A stretch of 28,917 bases of DNA from Halieaceae bacterium (GCA_018666295.1 JABIZW010000234.1:1-28917); one strand, 5' to 3'; shown: positions 1 through 8,615, counted from the stretch's first letter. The notes: generated from the sequence alone by a model not told the origin. Program-made: numbers and translations.

Positions 1-947
1 GCTTGCTTCTCTTGCATGCTCGCCGCCTGATACCACTTAGATAACCAAAACCCTCGCAGGCGCGTGTCGTTGCCTATTAGCATTCGGGTATTTAAAGGGG
101 CAGGTTTTCCCGAAAGAAGGCCGAAGGTTACCAATGTACCGCCATAGCCAAGGCTGTCGGACAACCGAGCGAAGGTATCGCCACCCACAGGATCCAGCGC
201 CAACACAATCGGTGCGTTGTTAGTTGCTTTGGCAATATCAGCCGCTAAATTAGGCCCGTCGATGAGGACAACATCTGCACCTTTGGCCATCAATTCATCA
301 GCCAAGCCCTCACGACGAACAATATTGACGGTTTTGATACCGCGCTGTTTGGCCAGCTGAATGACATAACCACCGACGGCAGAGTTTGCAGCACTCTGCG
401 CAATCCATTGACCCTCTGCCACATCGGTATACGAAGTCAGCATAAGCAGCGCAGTCAACGGGTTGACCGCTGCCATGGCCAGCTGTTCGATCGTGTCGGC
501 GCCAATAGGGCCAAGATCGGGAAGTGGCAAGAAGCCGGCTGCCGGCGCGACGAGTTCTTCCGCCCACGTACTTCCACTTGCAAGAAGAACCAGTTGCCCG
601 ACCTTTAGCGCCTGAACGTCTGCAGATACTTCGGTAACACGACCGATACCCTCGCTGCCGGGACGTGCGGGCAATACCGGGTCAACCCCATAATTACCGG
701 CAATCTGTAGGAGGTCGGAAGGGTTAATGGGAGAGGCAAGTACTTTGACGCGGACTTCGCCTGGACGTAAGGCCCGCGACGCCTCTGTTTTGACTTCAAG
801 TACCGTCGCAGGGTCGCCCATCTGGCTAAAGCCAACATGCTTTACTTGATTACCCTCATGCGCCGCCCCTGAGTGGTGGCCCGCCGCAGCAAGCGCGGCA
901 GTACCAAGAAAAAAAGCCAACAGTGTGGTCTTTGCGATATTTTTCAT
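1..947 (-). CDS. Exported MDR-family reductase (ETR/quinone oxidoreductase-like), 3' end cut by window
   Basis: The reading frame is open from 947 to the window edge (315 codons plus 2 bases), so the C-terminus is missing. Families of this kind run about 325-340 residues, so only a short tail is lost. After the leader come a GroES-like domain with INPSDLLQIAGNYG (about residues 75-90) and a PARPGSEGIGRV stretch, then a Rossmann segment with SAANSAVGGYVIQLAK near residue 185. This pattern matches zinc-free 2-enoyl thioester reductases and quinone oxidoreductases that use NADPH. The N-terminus MKNIAKTTLLAFFLGTAALA reads as a Sec signal peptide, followed by a His-rich GHHSGAAHEG segment. That is odd for a nucleotide-dependent enzyme. 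I chose the start at 947 because GGA lies about 8 bases upstream; an in-frame ATG at 959 is the alternative. It lies downstream of the transporter at 1043-2380, on the same strand, 95 bases away. The family is clear; the substrate is unknown. Confidence 0.85.
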   Translation of the reverse strand, partial: MKNIAKTTLLAFFLGTAALAAAGHHSGAAHEGNQVKHVGFSQMGDPATVLEVKTEASRALRPGEVRVKVLASPINPSDLLQIAGNYGVDPVLPARPGSEGIGRVTEVSADVQALKVGQLVLLASGSTWAEELVAPAAGFLPLPDLGPIGADTIEQLAMAAVNPLTALLMLTSYTDVAEGQWIAQSAANSAVGGYVIQLAKQRGIKTVNIVRREGLADELMAKGADVVLIDGPNLAADIAKATNNAPIVLALDPVGGDTFARLSDSLGYGGTLVTFGLLSGKPAPLNTRMLIGNDTRLRGFWLSKWYQAASMQEKQ

Positions 948-1042
948 AACGAATTCCATTACCAGTTATTAGTGTGTGTAAGTCGAAGGTCAATGAGCTC
1001 ATCGATAGCCCAAGCGCCAAAAAAAATAAGTCTGTAGTTCAT

Positions 1043-2380
1043 CTAGTGAGTGCCTCCTCGAGCCGCTGAGGTCGTATCGGCAGGGGTCGTATTGGACTCC
1101 GAATCGTCACGCTCAAACCAACGACCGAGATAGATGCCTACGAGTGACCAGAGCGCGGCGATGCCAGCACCCACGACAGCAACCGCCGCCAATCCGAGCC
1201 CCAAACCTTGCGTCAATCCTGTGAATAACCAGGCCATGAGCATGTCGCCACCGCGGTACGCGACAACGTCGATAACCGGTTTTGCCTTAAATCGTGTTTC
1301 ACGATCAACGCGCGTAAACAGCATTTCGCGAGCAGGTCGAGTCACAGCATAGTTCCCGGCACGACGCACAATTTGTAGCACCACGACAGCGCCTAAAAAG
1401 GGCGAAATAGCGAGCACAAGTAGCCCTATACAAATCAGGACAGGGACCAGTGCGATGGTGACCGGCATACCGAATTTACTCACGATCCGGCCGGTGACCA
1501 GCAGCCCCGTAGAAATCGACAAGATATTAACGGCGAGGTCCATTTGTGCCCAGATCGCCGTACGCTCGGGCCGGGTGAGCTCACTGAGCAAGTTTTTGAG
1601 CTCGAAGTAAACAAAGGAGCTGATGCCGGTATAAAGGAAAATAAACAACCCAATGCAGAGTAAGTACGGGTTTGAAAAGAAGGCTTTAAAGCCGGCAAGC
1701 GGGTTCCCACCAATGGCGTGCGTGGTCGTTGTTTTTGGCAATACGTGCTCACCCGGTACCGTTAATTTCAGCGCCTGCAAATGAAAGATAATCGGTATGG
1801 TCAGGAGCAGCATGACGCTTGCGATCAACATTAAGTTGTCGGTGCCCAGCGATGCAGAGAAAAATGCGGGGATGGATGGACCTACGAGCCCCCCCACACT
1901 TGCGCCCGCAGCGATGACACCAAAGAGCCTCCCTGACTGCTCCTTACTGAACAGCTCTGACATGAAGCTCCAAAAGACAGAGATGTGAAACAGACTAAAA
2001 ACACTGACCCAGACGTAAAATGATTTATCAATTAACGTTCGGTCAGCGAAGAAAGAACCCAGTACGTAAAATGACACGAACGACGCTGCGAAAATGCCGT
2101 AGGTCGCAGGAACAAGGAGTTTGAAACGAAATCGTGAGACCGCAGCGCCGTAGAGCGCAACAACACCGGTACTGATAAAAAAGTTCAGTGTCCACAACCA
2201 ACTGACTTCCGCGTCGCTCCAGTCGCTGGCCATGGCGTCGCGCACGGGACGCAGAATGTAATAGGCCGACATCAGCACCACAACAAACAAGAATGAACTC
2301 ACCACTGCGTTGAGCTCTCGCTCTTTAACCAGGGAGGCAGACCTCAGAAAGGTCAGTATCGGGTTATCACTCGCGTTCAT
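1043..2380 (-). CDS. MFS-fold transporter resembling ATP/ADP (NTP/NDP) antiporters
   Basis: This is a 445-residue integral membrane protein with about 12 hydrophobic segments in two halves, split by a hydrophilic loop near residues 210-235. The signature YYILRPVRDAM at residues 40-50 is typical of bacterial relatives of the ATP/ADP antiporter (AAA) family. Members in obligate intracellular bacteria exchange nucleotides, but homologues in free-living bacteria have no established substrate. The C-terminus is a short hydrophilic tail rich in Thr, Asp and Ser. The start is supported by AAGGGA six bases upstream of ATG. It lies upstream of the exported dehydrogenase on the same strand, so co-transcription is possible, and 169 bases separate it from the DUF1295 gene upstream. 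It could equally be a generic MFS permease; nucleotide transport is not shown by the sequence. Confidence 0.8.
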   Translation of the reverse strand: MNASDNPILTFLRSASLVKERELNAVVSSFLFVVVLMSAYYILRPVRDAMASDWSDAEVSWLWTLNFFISTGVVALYGAAVSRFRFKLLVPATYGIFAASFVSFYVLGSFFADRTLIDKSFYVWVSVFSLFHISVFWSFMSELFSKEQSGRLFGVIAAGASVGGLVGPSIPAFFSASLGTDNLMLIASVMLLLTIPIIFHLQALKLTVPGEHVLPKTTTTHAIGGNPLAGFKAFFSNPYLLCIGLFIFLYTGISSFVYFELKNLLSELTRPERTAIWAQMDLAVNILSISTGLLVTGRIVSKFGMPVTIALVPVLICIGLLVLAISPFLGAVVVLQIVRRAGNYAVTRPAREMLFTRVDRETRFKAKPVIDVVAYRGGDMLMAWLFTGLTQGLGLGLAAVAVVGAGIAALWSLVGIYLGRWFERDDSESNTTPADTTSAARGGTH

Positions 2381-2549
2381 TACTGTTCCCTTGGTCGACC
2401 CCTATAAAAGCACTGATAGGACACGACTGTGCTGGCGCCGTTAGTGTTGTCGTCAGCGCGTTCACTATTCTTATACGTTGTAATGCCCTGATAAACCGCC
2501 TGATTCGTAAAGCGTTATTGCCATAAAGACAATAGTAGTGTTGTGAGCC

Positions 2550-3464
2550 TTAATGACGCGGGGGTCCCGGGAAAAACCGATTAGTTCGCTGCTGATAGGC
2601 GGCATAGTCAGGGCGCTTTTGCGCTGAGAAGTGCTCCGACGGAACGGCGCCAGTGGTGTATACCAGCGTGACATACATCATGCGAGAAGCGAACAGTAAT
2701 GCCACCCCCAACAACGCCCAAACCAGCACGCCTTCAGTGGTGCGTAATGCCAACCAAGAAGGTACTGCAGCGACGATAAGGCCATTCCATACCATCCACT
2801 CGGCAAAATAGTTCGGGTGTCGGCAGTAACGCCACAATCCAATATTACACACTTGGCGCTGCTTACCCTGCTTCTTCATATCCTTTAAAAAAGCCAACTT
2901 CTGCATGTCTGCCACCGTTTCCATGACAAACGAGAGCCCCCAAATCAACAGACCCGCCAGCTCAAACACAGACAACACAGGGCTTTGGTTGGACGCAATG
3001 ACGAACACCGGCAACGCCAAAAACGACGCGTTGGCCAAACCCTGCGAGAGGGCGTCAACCTGCAACGCCAATTGAGTATTGGTTTTCCCTTCTTGTTCCC
3101 AACGGATACGTTGGTACTGATAACGAGGAAACTCCTTTTCCAACAGCCCCATTCGCCACATGTTTAAGGCGCCAAAACCCATCCGCAAACCCACCAATAC
3201 GACTACTGCGCTCACCGTCAAAGAACGAAGCCAGTAACCGTCACTGAGCCAGAAGCTGATCACCCCAAGAAGTACGAGCCCCCAAGGCCAACCAATATCC
3301 ACGTAACTCATGCGCTCAGTTCGCCATATGGGAAGGCAGACGACCCAACCAAAGAACAACAACTGACTCAAGCCATTGATAAGACCGAGGGTTGAGTAGG
3401 ACGTACTCATGAGAATCAGCGCCCATCCGAGCAGAAATGGGTATAGCGGTGAAAAATACTTCAT
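2550..3464 (-). CDS. DUF1295 / steroid 5-alpha-reductase-like membrane protein
   Basis: This predicted multi-pass inner-membrane protein has 304 residues. YVDIGWPWG at residues 54-62 and LWRYCRHPNYFAEW at residues 210-223 are the two hallmark motifs of the DUF1295 family. That family belongs to the steroid 5-alpha-reductase/isoprenylcysteine methyltransferase fold group, and the second motif is expected to bind the nucleotide cofactor near the cytosolic face. Family members probably reduce an enone in a lipid or sterol-like substrate with NADPH, but the substrate is unknown. The frame stays open to an ATG at 3575. I chose 3464 because AGGAAG lies nine bases upstream and because the first transmembrane helix then begins directly, whereas the 37 extra residues are hydrophilic and lack a ribosome site. 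It is followed downstream (leftward) by the MFS gene. Confidence 0.85.
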   Translation of the reverse strand: MKYFSPLYPFLLGWALILMSTSYSTLGLINGLSQLLFFGWVVCLPIWRTERMSYVDIGWPWGLVLLGVISFWLSDGYWLRSLTVSAVVVLVGLRMGFGALNMWRMGLLEKEFPRYQYQRIRWEQEGKTNTQLALQVDALSQGLANASFLALPVFVIASNQSPVLSVFELAGLLIWGLSFVMETVADMQKLAFLKDMKKQGKQRQVCNIGLWRYCRHPNYFAEWMVWNGLIVAAVPSWLALRTTEGVLVWALLGVALLFASRMMYVTLVYTTGAVPSEHFSAQKRPDYAAYQQRTNRFFPGPPRH

Positions 3465-3740
3465 GAGACTTTGCTTCCTGTCGTCGAATTGCTGTCGATA
3501 CTGTTTTCGCCAACGCAACCCCAAGAGCGGGTCAAAACGCGAAAGCACATTGTTTTTATATCCATCTGAAGGCACGCCAACTCAGCGGATGAAAAGCCGG
3601 TTTAGTCCCGTATTCTGCCACTCAATGACGTTGGCTAAAGTTCTTTGCACTTAACTAACGCGCGCAAGCCTAGATTTCAAGCTTTTAGCCAAAGGATCTG
3701 TCTCGCCGGCAGCCGGAAGGAAACGGAAATACGTCAGGCC

Positions 3741-4121
3741 TCAGTCAACCCAAATCGCGATCCCACGGACGAATTCAACTTCATTAGACGTTACGATCGT
3801 TCCTCCGCCTGAGGTTGAGGCAGTGCCCATTTCAGCGGAGGTAGCGCGACGAGTAATAACGAGTGCATTTGCACCTACTTTCGCGGCTCGTTTCTTCAGC
3901 TCGCCCACGGTGTGATCAAGGTCGCGTCGCCGAGAAAAACCAGAGTCTGATGATGCTTTTACCACCGCTATCCTCTGTGCGCCCAAAGGAACCGTGCTCA
4001 AAACTCTGACGGTCTTGTAGTCAGCAATAGTGGATCGTCGCTCTCCCGTCGTGTGCATTGGATCCGATGCACACCCTTGAAGAAGAGCAGTCAGAAAAAT
4101 GATGATCGCATAACGGTACAT
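3741..4121 (-). CDS. Small predicted lipoprotein of unknown function
   Basis: This 126-residue protein begins with a short basic N-terminus and a hydrophobic stretch ending in LLQGC, a good lipobox with Cys16 as the lipidated residue. The residue after Cys is Ala, not Asp, so outer-membrane sorting by Lol is expected. The mature part contains LKKRAAKVGANALVI (about residues 75-89). An amphipathic helix followed by a GAN-hydrophobic strand recalls small DUF4156/RcsF-like envelope lipoproteins, but the match is weak. A Gly/Ser/Thr-rich segment precedes the C-terminal strand. No good ribosome site precedes the ATG. It lies 100 bases downstream of the TonB-dependent receptor on the same strand, with two hairpins in between, so it may be transcribed separately. 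Confidence 0.75.
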   Translation of the reverse strand: MYRYAIIIFLTALLQGCASDPMHTTGERRSTIADYKTVRVLSTVPLGAQRIAVVKASSDSGFSRRRDLDHTVGELKKRAAKVGANALVITRRATSAEMGTASTSGGGTIVTSNEVEFVRGIAIWVD

Positions 4122-4144
4122 AATGCGGTTCTAACCCAACAAAG

Positions 4145-4163
4145 GCAGAGGCCGTGACTCTGC
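4145..4163 (-). terminator. Hairpin after the TonB-dependent receptor gene
   Basis: The arms GCAGAG and CTCTGC pair perfectly around a 7-base loop, downstream of the receptor stop codon at 4222. On the leftward transcript the stem is followed by CTTTGTTG, a weak U-tract. It may terminate or attenuate transcription between the receptor and the lipoprotein gene. Confidence 0.35.
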
Positions 4164-4183
4164 GGTTCATGGGAGTCGAAAAT

Positions 4184-4195
4184 GCGTTAAAACGC
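4184..4195 (-). terminator. Short hairpin with T-rich tail after the receptor gene
   Basis: The arms GCGTT and AACGC are separated by two bases. On the leftward transcript the stem is followed by ATTTTC. With only five base pairs it is a minimal terminator at best, but it lies 27 bases after the receptor stop codon, where one would be expected. Confidence 0.3.
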
Positions 4196-4221
4196 TGTGC
4201 TTTTACCCGGTTTTTGTGTCT

Positions 4222-6297
4222 CTAAAAAGCGCCTTCTACAGTCAATGTGTAGGAGTAACCATAACGTCGACTGCGCGTCTCAGAGAACAGAACCTGGTCA
4301 GACAATCGGTCAGCGTAGATGGTGCGCCGGTATCGATTTTTTGACTCTATTAAGTTCCAAATATTGGCCCTTATTGTGAGTCCTTTCACGTCTTTATTTT
4401 CCACATAAAAATTAACGATTCCCGGGCTTTTATTGTAAAAACTGACCTCGTCAATTCTCACGCCGCGTGTCGTTTCGTCGTAGTCTATTGAGGCGCCCAA
4501 GGCCCAAGATGTGCCCTCAAAATCCTGTCGAAATCCGAGGTTGTAGGACTTGTAAAATTCGTCGCTTATTTTTCTCTTTTTTCCCAGTATGGGATCAATG
4601 ACATTGGAGTTCATGTACCCCAATGAGAGATCCACACGCCCCCCGCTCCAAAGCCGTTCGTCACTCAATAACGTGGCATCAAAAAAACCTCCGTAGAGAT
4701 TAGCACTGTCTATATTCCCTGGGGCTTGACCACCACCCTCAATCGGAATGCCGTCCACAATGTCTTCAGCGTCCTCGTAAAACAGGCTGAGCGTCAGGTT
4801 GCCGCGCGTTCCAAGCGATTGTTGAGCCTCAAGCTTTAGGTTCCAAGCTTGCGGGGGCACTAGGTCAACATTGGAAACGTTCTCGCGTCCCAAATTAACG
4901 TCAACCGAGGCTATGAAGTCAAAAAAGCTCAGCTGATCCACCAGGCGCTCAAGCTTTGCAGACAGAAAAAGTGTATCGCTAGGCTTGTAGTTCAGCGCGA
5001 AAAATCCCTTAGGACGAACGAAATCCCGCGTGACATCTGAGCTGCCGGTCTGCCTAATCTCTGAATACTCAGCACCTAGGGTTGCCTGAAGGGTCAGCCG
5101 CTGACCGAGCCGTTTACTGACATTGAGTGTTGACTCTGCCCGGGTCTCTTCCACCCTGGAGTTAGCACCCGTGAGATTCACTGGGCTTAGTTCGCCCTGT
5201 ACGTTCAGCTCATCGAGCTGAGAGGTAATGTCGAGGTAGTTCTCGGTCCCTTCAAGTGACCAACGCCACTGACTATCCAATGCAGTGAAAGCAAATTCAG
5301 CCCTTAAGATCGACTCCGCCTCATCGGCTTGGCGCGAGAAAACAGAGCCCGCGACAGTCCCCGAGGCAAAAGATGTTGTGGTGCGATCGACCGTGGGACT
5401 GGACTCGAATCGATGCAGCCCCATCAGCTTGAGTCGCCCAGCGCCAACAGCAAACTCGTAATCCGTTCCAATCTCGAAGTTATATTCGTCTTCGGACTGT
5501 TTCAGCGCACGTGTATTGGCATCGGGCGTTTCTGCTCGGCGCACGGACTCCTCCGTTACGTTGGAATAATAGCCATTCACTTCACCCACAAGGTTAAAGG
5601 CACTGCCGGAGGCTGTTTCTTTCGAGTAAGAGCCTGAAAGATTGGGCCTGTCGAATAACCGACGACTTGACTCAAAACGGTTGTCAGTAATCTCGCCCGT
5701 TGAGTCCCTCACCACTTCAAACCCCGACTCGGCAAAGGCACGCTGCTCGTTAGCTGCGCTCAAGGTCCACTCTGAGTCACTGCCCCCACCGGTGATCGCG
5801 ACACTGAATTCACGCAGGCGTTTCTCGGTGTTGGGGCCACTCGGACGAACCCTCGGGGAGTAACGGTACAAACCCGTTATCTTTTTATCAGCGTCAGTAA
5901 TGACGTTGACGACTTGCCCCGACATACCGCCGATATCAAGACTGGCGCCGTCCAAAATTTCAATCCGTATGACGCTTTCCACCGAGAGTCGCTCTAGCGC
6001 TTGCGTCGGACCGTTAGACTTTCCCGATATGCGACGCCCGTTAATAAGAACGTTAGTATCCGCCTGACCAAAACCACGGTCACCTCCGCCCTCGTTAACG
6101 CTAAATCCAGGAATTTGTCTGACCAAGTCAAACGCCGACCGAGGGGCAAACTGTGCAAAATCGCTCGGCAGATAGGTCTGCCGAACACCTTCTGACTGGC
6201 TGGACGATGCCTCGAGTGTCAAAGCCTCTGCCGCAAGAAACAATAAGCTGAGTGCAAAGCACAGGGACTTGACGTCAGTGGACGGTATTAAAGGCAT
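4222..6297 (-). CDS. TonB-dependent receptor-type outer-membrane protein
   Basis: This is a 691-residue protein. A signal peptide (about residues 10-27) is followed by a plug domain: RSAFDLVRQIPGF near residue 53, a GGGDRGFGQ loop, NVLINGRR near residue 83, and an IEILDGASLDIGGMSGQVVNV segment ending near residue 131. The rest alternates short polar and aromatic strands as expected for a beta-barrel, and the protein ends in Phe, the usual barrel-assembly signal. The plug resembles a proteobacterial subgroup with a conserved RGFG/NVLI-(D/N)G-R pattern whose substrates are mostly unknown. I see no convincing TonB box in the short mature N-terminus. The upstream region 6298-6571 has no strong ribosome site before this ATG and no alternative Met. 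There is no neighbouring transporter or enzyme to indicate a ligand. Confidence 0.88.
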   Translation of the reverse strand: MPLIPSTDVKSLCFALSLLFLAAEALTLEASSSQSEGVRQTYLPSDFAQFAPRSAFDLVRQIPGFSVNEGGGDRGFGQADTNVLINGRRISGKSNGPTQALERLSVESVIRIEILDGASLDIGGMSGQVVNVITDADKKITGLYRYSPRVRPSGPNTEKRLREFSVAITGGGSDSEWTLSAANEQRAFAESGFEVVRDSTGEITDNRFESSRRLFDRPNLSGSYSKETASGSAFNLVGEVNGYYSNVTEESVRRAETPDANTRALKQSEDEYNFEIGTDYEFAVGAGRLKLMGLHRFESSPTVDRTTTSFASGTVAGSVFSRQADEAESILRAEFAFTALDSQWRWSLEGTENYLDITSQLDELNVQGELSPVNLTGANSRVEETRAESTLNVSKRLGQRLTLQATLGAEYSEIRQTGSSDVTRDFVRPKGFFALNYKPSDTLFLSAKLERLVDQLSFFDFIASVDVNLGRENVSNVDLVPPQAWNLKLEAQQSLGTRGNLTLSLFYEDAEDIVDGIPIEGGGQAPGNIDSANLYGGFFDATLLSDERLWSGGRVDLSLGYMNSNVIDPILGKKRKISDEFYKSYNLGFRQDFEGTSWALGASIDYDETTRGVRIDEVSFYNKSPGIVNFYVENKDVKGLTIRANIWNLIESKNRYRRTIYADRLSDQVLFSETRSRRYGYSYTLTVEGAF

Positions 6298-6571
6298 GCG
6301 GGACTATGTTTACTCACAACAGACTCGTTTTACTCGCAACAGGCTCGGGCGCGCGAATTATGCACACGACCTAGAGCTTTGGAGGCCACCCGGACTGTCT
6401 AATGATTGGCAAAAAGACGATGTACAGGAAATCTCACTCGCTACTGAATACAGCATTCAGCCGAATTGGATCACTGTGACGCCCCGACTGGCTTTAGACT
6501 CCTTTGCCTAGGTGTCAAACCCACATCGCAAGCACGTCCTAGCTGCGTTGCTCGCGGCGACGGGTCAGAGA
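6298..6571. other. Upstream region of the receptor gene with an inverted repeat
   Basis: These 274 bases separate the receptor start from the stop of the MDR gene, and both genes read leftward. They should hold the receptor promoter. An inverted repeat, CTGAAT and ATTCAG around 5 bases, lies at 6444-6460. A rightward frame ending at 6511 covers part of the region and has a strand-like C-terminus (TEYSIQPNWITVTPRLAL), but it starts inside the receptor gene and I do not call it. Confidence 0.35.
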
Positions 6572-7570
6572 CTAAAGCTTCACGATAAGCTTACCTCGAT
6601 TACCCCCAGTGAAGAACAAGTTGAGTCCGTCAATTGCCGATTCCAAACCGTCGAGGACGTGGCTACGGTATTTAACCTTGCCGGACATGACGTAAGGTGC
6701 AAGCTGCTCAAGTAAACTCGGAATTTCGTCGTAATGATCAGGGACCGTAAACCCTCGGATTGTGAGCCTCTTTTTAACCATTGGAATCCAGTTGGGTCCC
6801 GCCGAGGGCTCAGACGCGATGTAGTCAGAGATCATGCCGCAAACGACAATGCGTCCGTGCGCATTCATGCGATCAAAGACTGCGTGCTGAATGGCGCCAC
6901 CGGTGTTTTCAAAGTAGATATCAACACCCTTAGGCGTCAGCTCAGCAAGCTTTGCAGCTACATCGTCAGTCTTGTAATTTACAGCGCCGTCAAAGCCCAA
7001 GTCATCGACAAGCCAGCGGCATTTTTCATCATCACCGGCAACACCAATAACGTGCAATCCGTCTGCCTTCGCCAACTGTCCCACCAGCGAACCGACGGAT
7101 CCTGCGGCGCCACTGACCACTAGCGTCTCTCCGGCTTTTGGGTCGCCAAAACCGTACAAGCCTTTCATGGCAGTTATCCCCGGCAGCGCAAAAATGGACA
7201 GCACCGTCTCTTCATCCACGCCATCGGGGACACCACTCAAACCCGTGCCGTCACTTAAGTAAAACTCCGTCCACCCCATCATTCCACGAACGCGGTCGCC
7301 CACCGTAAAGTCAGGATGTCGGCTTTCAACGACCCGACCGATGCCTGAGGAGCGCATGACCTCCCCCAAACCTACGGGCGGTACATAGCTTTCCTCATCA
7401 GGGCTCATCCAACCAATCATGGCGGGATCCAGCGACATGTGCGTCTGCTTAACAAGAACCTCGCCTTGACCCGCGACGGGAACGTTCTCAGTCACGACGT
7501 CGAAAAGATCAGGCGTAATGGGACCAGGCTTAGGTCTGGCTACAAGATTAATCTTTGTGTACTGGCTCAT
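6572..7570 (-). CDS. NADP-dependent oxidoreductase, MDR superfamily (CurA/LTB4-dehydrogenase-like)
   Basis: This 332-residue soluble protein has no signal peptide. The GroES-like N-terminal part carries VKQTHMSLDPAMIGWM (about residues 40-55), typical of the zinc-free leukotriene B4 12-hydroxydehydrogenase/CurA group. The Rossmann motif SGAAGSVGSLVGQLAK (about residues 153-168) binds NADPH, and ENTGG and GRIVVCGMIS follow in the usual order. The family reduces C=C bonds of enones and enals or similar alpha,beta-unsaturated carbonyls in the cytosol. AGAGGACAGAT directly before ATG gives a good ribosome site. The gene is divergent from the LysR regulator at 7698 with 127 bases between, a classic arrangement in which the regulator controls its neighbour. 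The physiological substrate cannot be told from sequence. Confidence 0.9.
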   Translation of the reverse strand: MSQYTKINLVARPKPGPITPDLFDVVTENVPVAGQGEVLVKQTHMSLDPAMIGWMSPDEESYVPPVGLGEVMRSSGIGRVVESRHPDFTVGDRVRGMMGWTEFYLSDGTGLSGVPDGVDEETVLSIFALPGITAMKGLYGFGDPKAGETLVVSGAAGSVGSLVGQLAKADGLHVIGVAGDDEKCRWLVDDLGFDGAVNYKTDDVAAKLAELTPKGVDIYFENTGGAIQHAVFDRMNAHGRIVVCGMISDYIASEPSAGPNWIPMVKKRLTIRGFTVPDHYDEIPSLLEQLAPYVMSGKVKYRSHVLDGLESAIDGLNLFFTGGNRGKLIVKL

Positions 7571-7658
7571 ATCTGTCCTCTCACATTTGAGTCACTGCGG
7601 CGAAACGAAGTATTACGCACAAAAATAGGTCGATATATACGCATTAAATGGATTAACC

Positions 7659-7675
7659 TTTGTCGATTCGACAAA
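7659..7675. promoter_or_regulatory. Probable LysR operator, 17-bp perfect palindrome
   Basis: TTTGTCGA and TCGACAAA pair around a single central T. The inner 13 bases fit the LysR-type T-N11-A rule (T at 7661, A at 7673). It ends 22 bases before the LysR start and lies about 90 bases upstream of the divergent MDR gene, fitting autorepression plus control of the neighbour. A half-site GGTCGA occurs at 7628-7633. Confidence 0.6.
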
Positions 7676-7697
7676 ATTGGGATTTCAAACGACAACT

Positions 7698-8615
7698 ATG
7701 AACCAGCTTCTCGCGCTTAAATATTTTTGTAAGGTGGTGGAATCCGGAAGTTTTACGGGCGCTGCCAACGCCTTTTCCGTACCACCCTCATCAATATCCC
7801 GGCGAATATCTGACCTCGAGACCAGCCTGGGAACGAACCTGCTCAAGCGCAGTACGCGAGTTGTCAAACCCACTGAAATCGGCCAAATCTACTTTGAGCA
7901 AGTCAGCGAGATACTGCTTCAGCTCGATCAGAGTACTGAGTCAGTCAAGAGTTACCAGACAACCCCAATGGGGCAGCTGAGAATAAGCAGCATGGTTAGT
8001 TTTGGCGAGCAGCTCTTGTGCCCACTTCTGGACGAATTCACCGCCCGCTATCCTGAAATTGTCCTCGACGTCAGCCTCTCAGATGAGTTGTCATCGCTGG
8101 CGAATGATGACGTTGATGTTGCCATTAGAGGGGGATACGCACCCGATGAGCATGTTCATGCGATCCGACTGATGCCGAATGAGTTTATCCCGGTCGCGTC
8201 ACCCGCCTACTTAGCAATCGCAGGAACACCCAGTAACGGATTTGAACTGCGCGAGCACCCCGGCCTCTTTTTTAGAACCCCGAGAGGGCCTTCGCCTTGG
8301 TTATTAAAAACAGACGACCAATGGCACGACGTCTCAGGCAAGCCCATAGTCGTGTCAAATAATGCGAAATGGCTGATGGGGCTTGGTCTGGCCGGCAAAG
8401 GTATCATGATGGCACCGAGGTGGTCCGCTCACCGTTATCTTCAAACCGGTCAGTTGGTTGAGCTACTCGAGGCGAGCGAGTTGAGTGTCAGTCAAAATCA
8501 GGAGCTGGCTATTTATTTGCTGTACCAAAAGCCACGTTACTTGGTGCCTAAGGTGAAAGCGTTTGTGGACTTTTTGACCGAGCGACTAATGACCCCAGAC
8601 GGCAATGGTCTTTGA
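7698..8615 (+). CDS. LysR-family transcriptional regulator
   Basis: This 305-residue protein opens with a winged helix-turn-helix: LKYFCKVVESGSFTGAAN, then SSISRRISDLETSLGTNLLKRSTR (residues about 6-55), the standard LysR DNA-binding pattern. The effector domain follows from about residue 88, with GQLRISSMVSFGEQLL and DVAIRGG. The R-G-G variant is common in the CrgA/DmlR-like subgroup. The frame opens at a TTG at 7677, but the ATG at 7698 aligns with the family N-terminus and is preferred. The protein is expected to bind the palindrome just upstream and to regulate itself and the divergent MDR oxidoreductase. The inducer is unknown. The gene is followed by 391 bases before the next confident gene on its strand. 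Confidence 0.93.
   Translation: MNQLLALKYFCKVVESGSFTGAANAFSVPPSSISRRISDLETSLGTNLLKRSTRVVKPTEIGQIYFEQVSEILLQLDQSTESVKSYQTTPMGQLRISSMVSFGEQLLCPLLDEFTARYPEIVLDVSLSDELSSLANDDVDVAIRGGYAPDEHVHAIRLMPNEFIPVASPAYLAIAGTPSNGFELREHPGLFFRTPRGPSPWLLKTDDQWHDVSGKPIVVSNNAKWLMGLGLAGKGIMMAPRWSAHRYLQTGQLVELLEASELSVSQNQELAIYLLYQKPRYLVPKVKAFVDFLTERLMTPDGNGL

Noticed and set aside
6269..6511. Rightward 80-codon frame with a strand-like C-terminus upstream of the receptor
   Set aside because: It begins inside the receptor gene on the other strand, has no ribosome site and no recognisable family. The resemblance to a barrel strand is too short to call a gene remnant.
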